Shown: piece after piece, positions 1-7,338 of the stretch
How the letters are laid out: every line of letters begins with the position of its first letter
How positions within the stretch are numbered: the first letter of the stretch is position 1
Origin: an uncultured bacterium
GTDB lineage: Bacteria > Elusimicrobiota > Elusimicrobia > Elusimicrobiales > Elusimicrobiaceae
Direction of reading: 5' to 3'
Length of the DNA: 64,000 nt
Assembly: GCA_949296525.1 (NCBI GenBank)
Contig: CASFOP010000002.1
Location: 1 to 64,000, forward strand
The notes under the pieces: model-generated
Told to the model about the DNA's origin: nothing
Seen by the model: only the letters and a program-made list of their open reading frames with translations
Database searches by the model: none
Program-made: the position numbers and the translations under genes

Positions 1-120
1 TTCATATACCCCTACCCGCGCACGCTCCCGACGCAATCCCGCCAAACCTTCCCCATACGAGGGCAATACGCTGCCTAAAACCATTACGCCTGATAATATT
101 ATGCTCACTATTTTATGCAT
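1..120 (-). CDS. N-terminus of a secreted protein, cut by the window edge
   Basis: Only the first 40 residues are present; the gene runs leftwards out of the window. The start ATG at 118-120 is preceded by a purine-rich AGGAAGGGG Shine-Dalgarno about 7 bases away. Residues 1-24 look like a signal peptide: a short positive start (MHK), a hydrophobic stretch IVSIILSGVMVLGSVL, then a small-residue cleavage region near SYG/EG. The mature part begins with several Arg residues. The family cannot be named from this fragment. The start overlaps the stop of the small ORF at 113-397, so the two are probably translationally coupled. Confidence 0.6.
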   Translation of the reverse strand, partial: MHKIVSIILSGVMVLGSVLPSYGEGLAGLRRERARVGVYE

Positions 121-397
121 GGATTTCCCCTTCCTTATATTTTGCGCCTTTACCATAAAATACAAAAGGGCCAAAAGTCCTATTTTTCCCTGACTTTTGG
201 CCCCATGTCCCATTAAAAACAGTTGTTTTGGATATAACTTCTTTTTGGCTGGAAAATATACTGCTGCGAAAAGTAATAACAGATGGATGAGTAAAAACAG
301 TAGTCCTGGCTATAAAAACGGCGTTGCGCCCCACCAACGGACTACTCTTTTCCGCCGGCAGGCCCCAACGCTTCCTTGCAAGTTGTGCGTAGGCCAT
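113..397 (-). CDS. Small hypothetical ORF, 94 residues, upstream of the truncated secreted gene
   Basis: ATG at 395-397 has a good AGGAG Shine-Dalgarno 8 bases upstream, and a TATAAT -10 lies about 33 bases before it (430-435). The product is basic and Ser/Thr/Phe-rich with no recognisable domain, signal peptide or membrane segment. Its stop overlaps the start of the next gene. An inverted repeat that looks like a terminator sits inside its 3' half (168-203), so this could be a leader ORF that controls the downstream gene rather than a functional protein. Coding status is uncertain; the start signals are its main support. Confidence 0.35.
   Translation of the reverse strand: MAYAQLARKRWGLPAEKSSPLVGRNAVFIARTTVFTHPSVITFRSSIFSSQKEVISKTTVFNGTWGQKSGKNRTFGPFVFYGKGAKYKEGEIHA
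168..203 (-). terminator. 12-bp inverted repeat with T-rich tail inside the small ORF
   Basis: GGGCCAAAAGTC at 168-179 pairs perfectly with GACTTTTGGCCC at 192-203 around a 12-base loop. Read on the minus strand the hairpin is followed by TTTTGTATTTT, so it resembles an intrinsic terminator or attenuator ahead of the secreted gene at 1-120. Confidence 0.5.
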
Positions 398-429
398 AAC
401 CACTGCTCCTTTTGTCCTTCTCCATAAGT

Positions 430-435
430 ATTATA
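430..435 (-). promoter_or_regulatory. -10 element for the small ORF and secreted gene
   Basis: TATAAT on the minus strand, placing the transcript start near 423 and leaving a leader of about 26 bases that contains AGGAG before the ATG at 397. No convincing -35 was assigned. Confidence 0.45.
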
Positions 436-461
436 GAAAAAGGGAAGCATATGCCGCAAAT

Positions 462-488
462 AAAAAAAGGCCCACATTTTTATGGGCC
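462..488 (-). terminator. Intrinsic terminator of coaD
   Basis: On the minus strand GGCCCA/TGGGCC forms a hairpin with an AT-rich loop, followed by seven T (462-468). It lies 27 bases past the coaD stop. The flank carries the 15-mer also found in the hairpin at 168-203. Confidence 0.85.
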
Positions 489-514
489 AAAAGTCCTAGG
501 TTCTGACGTGATTT

Positions 515-1018
515 TTAAAAAAACACCACGGAAGGATATTTTTCTTTGAGTTTGCGCTGCACCGCCTGCGGCACCCATTGTGCCGGTACGCGGCCGCAGA
601 CGCCGGCCGCTTTCAAAGCCGAAGAACTGACGTCCTGCCAGGCAGGGTCACAGGGCAGCAATATGGTTTGTAACTGCGGATAAAACACGCGGCTTAAGCG
701 GTGATTTTCCAATTCAAATTCCGCGTCGCGTCCGTTGCGCACCCCGCGCACGCAGCAAGTAAGGCCCTGCGCCTGCATATAATCGGCCAGCAGCCCTTCA
801 TAATTGTCCACGCGCACACCGTCCAGGTTGGCTTCCGCCACAGAGGCGTTAATCATTTCCACCCGCTCGGGCACGGAAAACAACGGGGTTTTGGCGGGGT
901 TTACCAGCAGCACCACCACCACCTCATCAAACAGTTTGCGGGCGGATTTTAATACGGACAGATGTCCGCAGGTAAACGGGTCAAAAGTGCCCTGATAGAC
1001 GGCGGTTTTCGGTTTCAT
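515..1018 (-). CDS. coaD: Phosphopantetheine adenylyltransferase
   Basis: Catalyses the fourth step of coenzyme A synthesis, ATP plus 4'-phosphopantetheine to dephospho-CoA, in the cytoplasm. The nucleotidyltransferase signature is clear: GTFDPFTCGH at residues 10-19, with the HxGH-type motif as TCGH, a Lys at about 43, VRGVR at 90-94 and the SSS triplet at 131-133 that contacts nucleotide. At 167 residues it matches the usual 160-165. The residue before GH is Cys where Asn is common. It is divergent from dgt, with 50 bases between them, and is followed by a terminator. A type II pantothenate kinase for the same pathway is at 29282-30130. Confidence 0.92.
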   Translation of the reverse strand: MKPKTAVYQGTFDPFTCGHLSVLKSARKLFDEVVVVLLVNPAKTPLFSVPERVEMINASVAEANLDGVRVDNYEGLLADYMQAQGLTCCVRGVRNGRDAEFELENHRLSRVFYPQLQTILLPCDPAWQDVSSSALKAAGVCGRVPAQWVPQAVQRKLKEKYPSVVFF

Positions 1019-1055
1019 GGTGTAACTCCGTTTTAGGAAAGCCTTTATATTATGG

Positions 1056-1061
1056 TATCAT
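1056..1061 (+). promoter_or_regulatory. Extended -10 of dgt, leaderless arrangement
   Basis: TGG-TATCAT ends 7 bases before the dgt ATG at 1069, and no Shine-Dalgarno is visible, so the mRNA probably begins at or next to the start codon. Confidence 0.5.
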
Positions 1062-1068
1062 AAATTGA

Positions 1069-2190
1069 ATGAACAAAAACCCGCTCGGCAATGAAATTTA
1101 TTACAAACGCACGCGCCCGCAGACGCCGGACGTGCGCGGGGAATATTTCCGCGACCAGACCAAAATCATTCATTCGCTGCCGTTCCGGCGGCTGAAACAT
1201 AAAACACAGGTGTTTTTCGCGCCGGACAATGACCATATCTGTACGCGCATAGAACATGTACTGCATGTAGCCACCATTGCCGCGGCCATCTGCCGCGGGC
1301 TCAACCAAAGCGGCAACTGGCAGCTGGACCAGGATCTGGCCTATGCCGTCGGCCTGGGGCATGACATCGGGCACGCCCCGTTCGGCCACGAAGGTGAACG
1401 CGCCCTGGCGGCCTGCATTGCGCCGCGGCCGTTTCTGCATGAAGTAAACAGCTACCGCGTGGTGGAACATTTGGCCAATTACGGCGAAGGGCTGAACCTG
1501 ACGTATGCCGTCAAAGACGGTATTTTGTGCCACTGCGGGGAAGATTTCACCACCAAAGAATTGCGCCCCGCGCAAACCCCCAATGACCTGGAAGCCATAC
1601 AAAGCCGCCGCTGCCTGCCCACTACCTACGAAGGCTGTATTGTGCGCGTTGCGGACAAAATAGCTTATTTGGGGCGGGATATAGAGGACGCCGTCAAGGC
1701 AGGCCTGATTACCCCCGAAGACATACCGCTTATCGTGCAAAAGGAAATCGGCACCTCTAACGGGGAAATCATCAACACCCTGACGCTGGATTTGATAGAC
1801 CACTCCAAAGATAAAGACAGCATCGGTTTTTCCCCGGAAAAGACGGATATCATTTCCGAACTGCGCAAATTCAACTACGAACGCATTTACCACAACGAGC
1901 AAATGCGCCAGCGAAAAGAAACCATAGATAAATGTATTGCGGATTTGTTTGATTATTTCCGCACGATTTTTGAGCGGTATAAATTTGACTATGCCGCGTA
2001 TGAACATGAAGGCAAACAAACGGCCACCAGCTTTGCCAATTACATGGCTTCCATGACCAAAGCCTACCATGAAGACGCAAGCCTGCGCGACGTGATTATT
2101 ACCGATTACATTGCAGGCATGACCGATTCCTATGCGTTAAGCGTCATGGAAGACGTCATACTGCCCAATTCCATCAAATTTTTCAGCTGA
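1069..2190 (+). CDS. dgt: Deoxyguanosinetriphosphate triphosphohydrolase-like HD protein
   Basis: HD-superfamily dNTP triphosphohydrolase that removes triphosphate from dNTPs and so adjusts nucleotide pools. The metal-binding set is visible: H63 in RIEHVLH, the HD pair at 98-99 in GLGHDIGH, and the following H102. The N-terminal FRRLKHKTQVF motif (39-50) is typical of this family. Length, 373 residues, fits the shorter dGTPase-like subfamily rather than the 505-residue E. coli Dgt. Gene is single, divergent from coaD, and lacks a Shine-Dalgarno. Nucleotide preference cannot be read from the sequence. Confidence 0.9.
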   Translation: MNKNPLGNEIYYKRTRPQTPDVRGEYFRDQTKIIHSLPFRRLKHKTQVFFAPDNDHICTRIEHVLHVATIAAAICRGLNQSGNWQLDQDLAYAVGLGHDIGHAPFGHEGERALAACIAPRPFLHEVNSYRVVEHLANYGEGLNLTYAVKDGILCHCGEDFTTKELRPAQTPNDLEAIQSRRCLPTTYEGCIVRVADKIAYLGRDIEDAVKAGLITPEDIPLIVQKEIGTSNGEIINTLTLDLIDHSKDKDSIGFSPEKTDIISELRKFNYERIYHNEQMRQRKETIDKCIADLFDYFRTIFERYKFDYAAYEHEGKQTATSFANYMASMTKAYHEDASLRDVIITDYIAGMTDSYALSVMEDVILPNSIKFFS

Positions 2191-2210
2191 CCCGCACGCA
2201 AAAGCTCCGT

Positions 2211-2241
2211 TTGACATGGAGCTAACTCCACCCTGTATAAT
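2211..2241 (+). promoter_or_regulatory. MerR-type promoter with dyad operator in a 19-bp spacer
   Basis: TTGACA (2211-2216) and TATAAT (2236-2241) are both consensus but 19 bases apart. The spacer carries the dyad TGGAG-CTAA-CTCCA. This is the layout used by MerR-family activators, and the dyad closely resembles the NmlR/AdhR class operator as I recall it. The promoter drives a flavoprotein and an aldo/keto reductase, which are typical targets of that class. No merR gene lies in the window. Confidence 0.7.
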
Positions 2242-2295
2242 AATTTTACGCCGCCAAGACATACGCGGCGCAAACTCTACACAGGGTATTTGCTT

Positions 2296-2826
2296 ATGAA
2301 AATTTTTGTATTGACGGGCAGCCCCCGCAAAAACAGCAATTCCAACATACTGGCCGAACAATTTATCAAAGGCGCACAGGAAGCGGGACACGAAGTAACC
2401 CGCTTTGACGCGGCGGCGCATGACGTGCACCCCTGCCGTGCCTGCAACCACTGCGGCATGGAAGGGCCGTGCGTATTCAAAGATGACTTTGAACTGGTAC
2501 GCAAACAGATTATTCCGGCGGACGCCGTGGTGTTCGCCACGCCGATGTATTATTTTGGCATATCGGCACAGCTGAAAGCGGTCATAGACCGCTTTTACGC
2601 CATCAACGGCAGCCTGCATTCCCCCCGAAAAGCCGTGCTGCTGATGACCTATGCCGACACTTCTTCCAAAGAAGCACAGCCTATTTTGTCCCATTATCAT
2701 ACATTGCTGGATTATTTGGGTTGGACGGACGCGGGCACGGTGGTCGCGTCCGGCGTCTGGCCGGAAGGCGCAGTCAAACATACGCCGTTTGCACACCAGG
2801 CGTATGAGCTGGGGAAAAACCTGTAG
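2296..2826 (+). CDS. Iron-sulfur-flavoprotein-like NAD(P)H-dependent oxidoreductase
   Basis: Flavodoxin-fold FMN reductase family. Residues 8-16 (GSPRKNSNS) are the FMN phosphate-binding loop. Cys47, Cys50, Cys53 and Cys59 form CX2CX2CX5C, the compact motif that binds [4Fe-4S] in archaeal and clostridial iron-sulfur flavoproteins. PMYYFGISAQLKAVIDRF (about 91-108) is the second conserved block. 176 residues. ATG at 2296 was chosen; a TTG two codons upstream is less likely. It is the first gene behind the MerR-type promoter and is followed 16 bases later by the aldo/keto reductase pseudogene, so a role in electrophile or redox stress is inferred. Some relatives keep the cysteines without a proven cluster. 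Confidence 0.8.
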   Translation: MKIFVLTGSPRKNSNSNILAEQFIKGAQEAGHEVTRFDAAAHDVHPCRACNHCGMEGPCVFKDDFELVRKQIIPADAVVFATPMYYFGISAQLKAVIDRFYAINGSLHSPRKAVLLMTYADTSSKEAQPILSHYHTLLDYLGWTDAGTVVASGVWPEGAVKHTPFAHQAYELGKNL

Positions 2827-2842
2827 GAACAAAGAGAAGGAT

Positions 2843-3880
2843 ATGAAATATACCAAACTGGGCAACTCCGATTTAAATGTATCGCGTATTTGCATGGGGT
2901 GCATGGGCTTTGGCAATGCCGCCACGGGCCAGCATTCCTGAACGCTGGACGAAGAACATTCCCGCGAAATTATCCGCCGCGGGCTGGAGCTGGGAGTGAA
3001 CTTTTTTAACACCGCCATCGGCTACCAAAGCGGCACCAGCGAACAGTATGTGGGCCGCGCCGTGCGGGACTTTGCCAAACGCCGGGACGTCGTGCTGGCT
3101 ACCAAATTCCTGCCGCGCACGCAGGAGGAAATAGAAGCCGGCGTAACGGGACAGCAGCATATAGAAAAAATGCTGAACAAAAGCCTGCAAAACCTCGGTA
3201 CGGATTATGTGGATTTATATATTTACCACATGTGGGACTGGCAAACCCCCATTTATGATATTTTGGACGGCCTAAACAAGGTTGTACAGGCCGGCAAAGC
3301 GCGCTATATCGGTATTTCCAACTGTTTTGCCTGGCAGCTGGCCAAGGCCAATGCGCTGGCCGAAAAAGAGGGTCTTGCCAAATTTGTATCCATACAGGGA
3401 CACTACAATTTAATTTTCCGTGAAGAAGAGCGGGAAATGGTGCCCCTGTGCCAGGAAGACCATATTGCGCTGACGCCTTACAGTGCGCTGGCCAGCGGCC
3501 GCCTCAGCCGCCACCCCGGGGAAACCTCCAAACGGCTGGAAGAAGACAGTTATGCCAAATTCAAATATGACGCCACCAAAGAACAGGACGAAGTGATTAT
3601 CCGCCGCGTGGAAGAAACAGCCCAAAAGCGCGGGGTCAGCATGACGGAAGTGGCGCTGGCCTGGCTGCTGGGCAAGATTACCGCGCCGGTGGTGGGCGCC
3701 ACCAAAGTGTCACATATAGAAACCGCCGCAAAAGCGGTGGACTTACAACTGACACCGCAGGAGAACGCTTATCTGGAAGAGCCCTACCGCCCCCACCCGC
3801 TGGCGGGCGTCATGGCGCAGAACAAACCGTCCAACGCCAAAGAAAAACACGTTTGGTCCGTCGGCAGTCAGAAAATCTGA
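2843..3880 (+). pseudogene. Aldo/keto reductase broken by an in-frame TGA
   Basis: Reading from ATG 2843 (Shine-Dalgarno AGAAGG) gives an aldo/keto reductase start, MKYTKLGNSDLNVSRI, then TGA at 2939-2941 (codon 33); the same frame continues without interruption to 3880 with the rest of the family: GYQSG, VLATKF (Lys), IYHMWDW (His), and ISNCFAW. Relatives have Trp at the TGA position (HSW-TLDEEHS). The catalytic Asp of the FFDTA motif is Asn at codon 56. Both changes are G to A. Other genes here use TGA as a stop, so recoding is unlikely. A restart at GTG 2996 could give a fragment lacking the first strand and helix of the barrel. Confidence 0.85.
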
Positions 3881-3898
3881 AGTTTGGACACAGAAATA

Positions 3899-3928
3899 AA
3901 AAGGCTCCGTTCAAAAACGGAGCCTTTT
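3899..3928 (+). terminator. Intrinsic terminator after the aldo/keto reductase pseudogene
   Basis: AAAAGGCTCCGTT / AACGGAGCCTTTT with a 4-base loop and a short T tail; nearly symmetrical, so it may also stop transcription of the tRNA on the other strand. Confidence 0.85.
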
Positions 3929-3931
3929 AAA

Positions 3932-4005
3932 TGGAGCGGGCGAAGGGAATCGAACCCTCGTCTCAACCTTGGCAAGGTCGTGTTCTACCATTGAACCACG
4001 CCCGC
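3932..4005 (-). tRNA. tRNA-Gly(GCC), CCA encoded
   Basis: Read on the minus strand the acceptor stem GCGGGCG pairs with CGCCCGC, the anticodon loop is TTGCCAA giving anticodon GCC, and the T arm has GGGTTCGATTCCC. The 3' CCA is encoded (3932-3934), with T as discriminator base. 74 bases. Confidence 0.95.
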
Positions 4006-4039
4006 ATAAATCTTTGCCGTATAAAAATTATAGCAAATT

Positions 4040-4873
4040 TTATTTTAAAAGTGTAGCCGCAATGTCTTTCAGGTACACATTTTCCGTCACGGCTTTGCGT
4101 ACGGCGGCGTTTTGCTTCAGCGCGCGCAGCGCGGGGCTGGCATTGATCAGTTTGGCCGCTTCTGCAGGGCGATCCCGGTAATATTTGACGGATTTGCTGA
4201 TAAGCAAATTGGCAAACAAACGGCTGCCCGCCAGTGCATGGATTAGGTCCGGGGAAGCCAACACCTGCTGTATGGTTTCATCGGAAAAAAACTTGTTTAG
4301 CTTGTTTTGATTCGCCGCCAAGGACGCCAAAGCAGCCGGGTTGGCCAAAAGCGGAGCCACATCCGGGCGGTTTAAAAAACCGTCCGTCACGCTTTGCTGG
4401 TTAAACAAATAACGCAGCAAATCCGGATCGCTGATGTTGGAAGCGATATTAATGGTCAGCGCGTACGGGGCCTCCCCGATAATTTTATACCGCTGGGACG
4501 GCAGGGTGCGGTAATTAAAACGGCTGATCACAGGCAGGGTGGTGCCCAGCTCCCGCACGCTGACGTTGCGATCCTGCCCCTCTGAAATTTGTACATACTG
4601 CAGGCCGGCATTAGGGTTAAAATCCGCATCCACGGCCAGGCCCTTCAGGACGGCAGGGTCTAAAGACGCGGCCACATTATCGGCCCGTTTGCGCGCCACA
4701 AAAATAAACAACAGCGTCACCAACAGCAAGGCAAACACCGCGCCCAGCACAATAAACACCTGGTTCCGGGCCGGGGCGTTTTCCGCCCGGGCCTGTTCCT
4801 GTTTTTTCTGCGCGGCATTCTTGCGGAACTTCTTGGGATTGCGCAAAATAGACATCAGCCTTTCCGTATCCAT
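4040..4873 (-). CDS. Hypothetical single-pass membrane protein
   Basis: 277 residues. A charged N-terminal tail (about 1-37, with many Lys, Gln and Ala) precedes one strong transmembrane helix at about 38-59 (VFIVLGAVFALLLVTLLFIF) and a soluble C-terminal domain of some 215 residues rich in Ala, Leu and Asn, without recognisable motifs. The tail positive charge predicts N-in topology, with the large domain outside. ATG 4873 is preceded 6 bases away by an extended -10 (TGT-TACAAT, 4880-4885), so the mRNA is probably leaderless; ATG 4855 is an alternative start. It is divergent from yjbQ. No family is recognised. Confidence 0.7.
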   Translation of the reverse strand: MDTERLMSILRNPKKFRKNAAQKKQEQARAENAPARNQVFIVLGAVFALLLVTLLFIFVARKRADNVAASLDPAVLKGLAVDADFNPNAGLQYVQISEGQDRNVSVRELGTTLPVISRFNYRTLPSQRYKIIGEAPYALTINIASNISDPDLLRYLFNQQSVTDGFLNRPDVAPLLANPAALASLAANQNKLNKFFSDETIQQVLASPDLIHALAGSRLFANLLISKSVKYYRDRPAEAAKLINASPALRALKQNAAVRKAVTENVYLKDIAATLLK

Positions 4874-4941
4874 ATCGATATTGTAACAAATAAACTCTGC
4901 ATTCGCGCAAGCGCAGGCAAACACGCCGCGACCGGATTTGC

Positions 4942-4947
4942 TATATT
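4942..4947 (+). promoter_or_regulatory. Extended -10 of yjbQ, leaderless arrangement
   Basis: TGC-TATATT ends 6 bases before ATG 4954 with no Shine-Dalgarno. The divergent gene at 4873 has the mirror arrangement (4880-4885), so one short intergenic space holds two leaderless starts. Confidence 0.5.
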
Positions 4948-4953
4948 TAATAT

Positions 4954-5370
4954 ATGAAATCATACACCGAATATCTGACCGTTTGCACGGACAGACGTTA
5001 CGACATCGTCAACATTACCCCGCAGGTGGAAGCCGCACTGGACAAAAGCGGCATACGCGAGGGGCTGTGCCTGGTCAATTCCATGCATATTACCTCTTCG
5101 GTTTTTATCAATGACAACGAACGCGGACTGCACGCCGATTTTTTGAAATGGACGGAAAAGCTGGCCCCGTACGGCGTGGATAAATATCAGCACAATTTAA
5201 CAGGCGAGGACAACGGCGACGCCCATTTAAAACGCACGCTGCTAGGCCGCGAAGTGGTGGTGGCCGTAACGGACGGGCGGCTGGATTTCGGTCCGTGGGA
5301 AACCATATTCTACGGGGAATTTGACGGCCGGCGGAACAAACGCATTTTAATTAAAATTATCGGGGAATAA
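4954..5370 (+). CDS. yjbQ: YjbQ/UPF0047 family protein
   Basis: 138 residues, the family's normal size. Conserved blocks are visible: [11 protein letters not shown] (about 45-55), the His/Asp/Asn-rich [14 protein letters not shown] (73-86) with LKRTLLG following, and a C-terminal [15 protein letters not shown]. Members form trimers with a metal site; some have weak thiamine-phosphate synthase activity, but the physiological role is not settled. It is two bases upstream of ybgC and presumably cotranscribed. Confidence 0.88.
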   Translation: MKSYTEYLTVCTDRRYDIVNITPQVEAALDKSGIREGLCLVNSMHITSSVFINDNERGLHADFLKWTEKLAPYGVDKYQHNLTGEDNGDAHLKRTLLGREVVVAVTDGRLDFGPWETIFYGEFDGRRNKRILIKIIGE

Positions 5371-5372
5371 CT

Positions 5373-5753
5373 ATGAAAAAAACCATCTTTTACCATGACA
5401 CGGACTGCGGCAACGTGGTCTATTACGCCAATTATTTAAAATTTTTTGAAGAGGCCCGCACTCTGTATATGGCCGAAAAAGGCTTCTCTGTGCCGGCCTT
5501 GATGCAAAAAGGCCTGTATTTCGTGGTGGCGCGCCAGGAAGTGGAATACAAATTCCCCGTGCGCTATGCAGATGTCATAGACGTCAGTACCAAAGTGCTG
5601 GAAATTTCAGACATTAAAATCGTATTTGAAAACGTCATCACCAACCAAAACGGCCGCCTATGCACCAAAGGCAAAACTACGCTGGTATGCGTGGACAAAA
5701 ACGGCATGCCCACCTCTATGGGCGCAGACGTAAAACAGGCCATGACTCTTTAA
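5373..5753 (+). CDS. ybgC: Hotdog-fold acyl-CoA thioesterase, YbgC type
   Basis: 126 residues with the 4-hydroxybenzoyl-CoA thioesterase/YbgC signature near the N-terminus: YHDTDCGNVVYYANYLKFFE (residues 7-26), where the Asp of the DxxG segment is the expected catalytic residue. Such enzymes hydrolyse acyl-CoA or acyl-ACP thioesters; YbgC in proteobacteria sits with the Tol-Pal genes, which are not seen here. It follows yjbQ after two bases and is closed by a strong terminator. Confidence 0.85.
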   Translation: MKKTIFYHDTDCGNVVYYANYLKFFEEARTLYMAEKGFSVPALMQKGLYFVVARQEVEYKFPVRYADVIDVSTKVLEISDIKIVFENVITNQNGRLCTKGKTTLVCVDKNGMPTSMGADVKQAMTL

Positions 5754-5810
5754 ACGTATCGGGGTTTTGCACGCCCGGGCCCTGCTTGCCCCAGCCGTTT
5801 TAAACACATA

Positions 5811-5838
5811 AAAACCGCCTCCGTTACGGCGGTTTTTT
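5811..5838 (+). terminator. Terminator after ybgC
   Basis: AACCGCC/GGCGGTT stem with a 7-9 base loop followed by six T, located just before the glnA promoter. Confidence 0.85.
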
Positions 5839-5875
5839 ATATAATAACGGTTTAAATGAAAACCGGGAGGACAGT

Positions 5876-7225
5876 ATGCAGCCGCGCAGTGCCCAAGAAC
5901 AGGAAACCATCAAACAAATCTTAGACTTAACCAGACGCAACAATATTCAAATCATCAAACTGTGGTTTGTGGATATTTTGGGCAATCTAAAATCCCTCTC
6001 CCTGTCCCACCGCGAATTTGAATACGCCATGAACGAAGGCATGGGGTTTGACGGTTCTTCGGTGGAAGGGTTTGCGCGCATTTATGAATCGGACCTGGTG
6101 GCCCTGCCGGATTTGGATACGTTCCAAATGTTCCCCCCGGAGCTGACCGGGGCGCCCATTGCACGCTTTTTCTGTGACATCAAAACCGCGGACGGCAAGC
6201 AATTTGAAGGAGATCCGCGCTACATCCTCAAAAAGAACCTGGCCGCCATGCGCCGGGCCGGATTTGACGCGTTTATGGTCGGCCCGGAACTTGAATATTT
6301 TTATTTTAAAGACAACAAACACCCCGAAACGCTGGACTGCGGCGGATATTTTGACACCATCCCGCTGGATTCCTCTTACGCCATCCGCCGGCAAACCATG
6401 CTGATGCTGGAGAAACTGGGCATTCATGTGGAATATTCCCACCATGAGGTCGCGCCGTCCCAGCACGAAATAGACCTGCGTTATGACGAAGCCATGAAAA
6501 TGGCCGACCAGGTTATTACCTACAAAACCGTCGTCAAGCAAATCGCCGCGTCCAACGGCGTATACGCTTCCTTTATGCCAAAACCTATTGCCGGTATCAA
6601 CGGCAACGGCATGCATGTTCACCAGTCTTTGTTTGCCAACGGGGAAAACCAGTTCTTTGACGCCAACGACCCGCTGTATCTGTCCCAGACAGCCAAACAT
6701 TACATCGCAGGTATTTTGACGCATGTAAACGAAATTTGTGCCGTTACCAACCAATGGGTCAACTCTTACAAACGCCTCGTGCCGGGGTATGAAGCACCGT
6801 CTTATATCGCCTGGGGCCGCAAAAACCGCAGCGCGCTGGTGCGCATCCCGCAGGCCAAAGCTGGCAAGCCTGCCGCCACGCGCATAGAGTGCCGCTTCCC
6901 CGATCCGGCCTGCAATCCTTATCTGGCTTTTGCGGTCATGCTGGGAGCGGGCCTGGACGGCATTGCCCGGAAACTGCCCGTGCCGGCCATGACGGAAGAA
7001 AATATTTTCCATATGACGGCACAAGAGCGCGAAAAACGCGGCATCGGTACCCTGCCAGCGTATTTGTACGAAGCGGTCAATGAAACCCGCCGCTCCGGGC
7101 TGGTACGCAAAATATTGGGCGAACATACCTTTGAAAAGTTTATCGCCAATAAAGACATTGAATGGGAGCAGTACCGCTGCCATGTATCCAGCTATGAGCT
7201 GGAAAAATACCTCTCCGTGCTGTAA
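5876..7225 (+). CDS. glnA: Glutamine synthetase, type I-alpha
   Basis: Makes glutamine from glutamate, ammonia and ATP. 449 residues. Visible landmarks are the Asp50-type FDGSSVEGFA loop (about 58-67), the ELEYF metal-binding block, NGNGMHVHQSL (near 243-253) and RIPQAKAGKPAATRIECRFPDPACNPYLAF. Its length is that of the Bacillus-type I-alpha enzymes, and the adenylylation-site Tyr segment and 25-residue insert of I-beta enzymes are absent, so control is probably by feedback; the Arg in GFARI that matches the B. subtilis feedback residue is present. TATAAT at about 5841-5846 and a GGGAGG Shine-Dalgarno 5 bases from ATG give a conventional leader. Single gene with its own terminator. Confidence 0.95.
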   Translation: MQPRSAQEQETIKQILDLTRRNNIQIIKLWFVDILGNLKSLSLSHREFEYAMNEGMGFDGSSVEGFARIYESDLVALPDLDTFQMFPPELTGAPIARFFCDIKTADGKQFEGDPRYILKKNLAAMRRAGFDAFMVGPELEYFYFKDNKHPETLDCGGYFDTIPLDSSYAIRRQTMLMLEKLGIHVEYSHHEVAPSQHEIDLRYDEAMKMADQVITYKTVVKQIAASNGVYASFMPKPIAGINGNGMHVHQSLFANGENQFFDANDPLYLSQTAKHYIAGILTHVNEICAVTNQWVNSYKRLVPGYEAPSYIAWGRKNRSALVRIPQAKAGKPAATRIECRFPDPACNPYLAFAVMLGAGLDGIARKLPVPAMTEENIFHMTAQEREKRGIGTLPAYLYEAVNETRRSGLVRKILGEHTFEKFIANKDIEWEQYRCHVSSYELEKYLSVL

Positions 7226-7245
7226 TCGTGCCACGCAGCTTTGCC

Positions 7246-7272
7246 AAAGCCCCGCCCGTAGGCGGGGCTTTT
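7246..7272 (+). terminator. Terminator after glnA
   Basis: AAAGCCCCGCC / GGCGGGGCTTTT with a 4-base loop. Confidence 0.88.
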
Positions 7273-7322
7273 AAAATCTGACACGCTGACTTAAATTTTG
7301 CCGCCAATACCCAATAATAAAG

Positions 7323-7333
7323 TAAAATATAAC
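7323..7333 (+). promoter_or_regulatory. -10 region of the pheS operon
   Basis: Overlapping hexamers TAAAAT (7323-7328) and TATAAC (7328-7333) end 10 and 5 bases before ATG 7339. No Shine-Dalgarno is present, so the operon mRNA is leaderless or nearly so. Confidence 0.45.
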
Positions 7334-7338
7334 TACGT

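Noticed and set aside
1045..2070. 341-residue open frame opposite dgt
   Set aside because: Shadow frame of a well-supported HD-domain gene.
2939..2941. TGA read as Trp or selenocysteine in the aldo/keto reductase
   Set aside because: TGA ends dgt, xseA, the DegT gene and others normally, and the expected residue is Trp, not Cys; no SECIS-like structure was noticed.
5987..7234. 415-residue open frame opposite glnA
   Set aside because: Shadow of glnA codon bias; no start signals and no family features.
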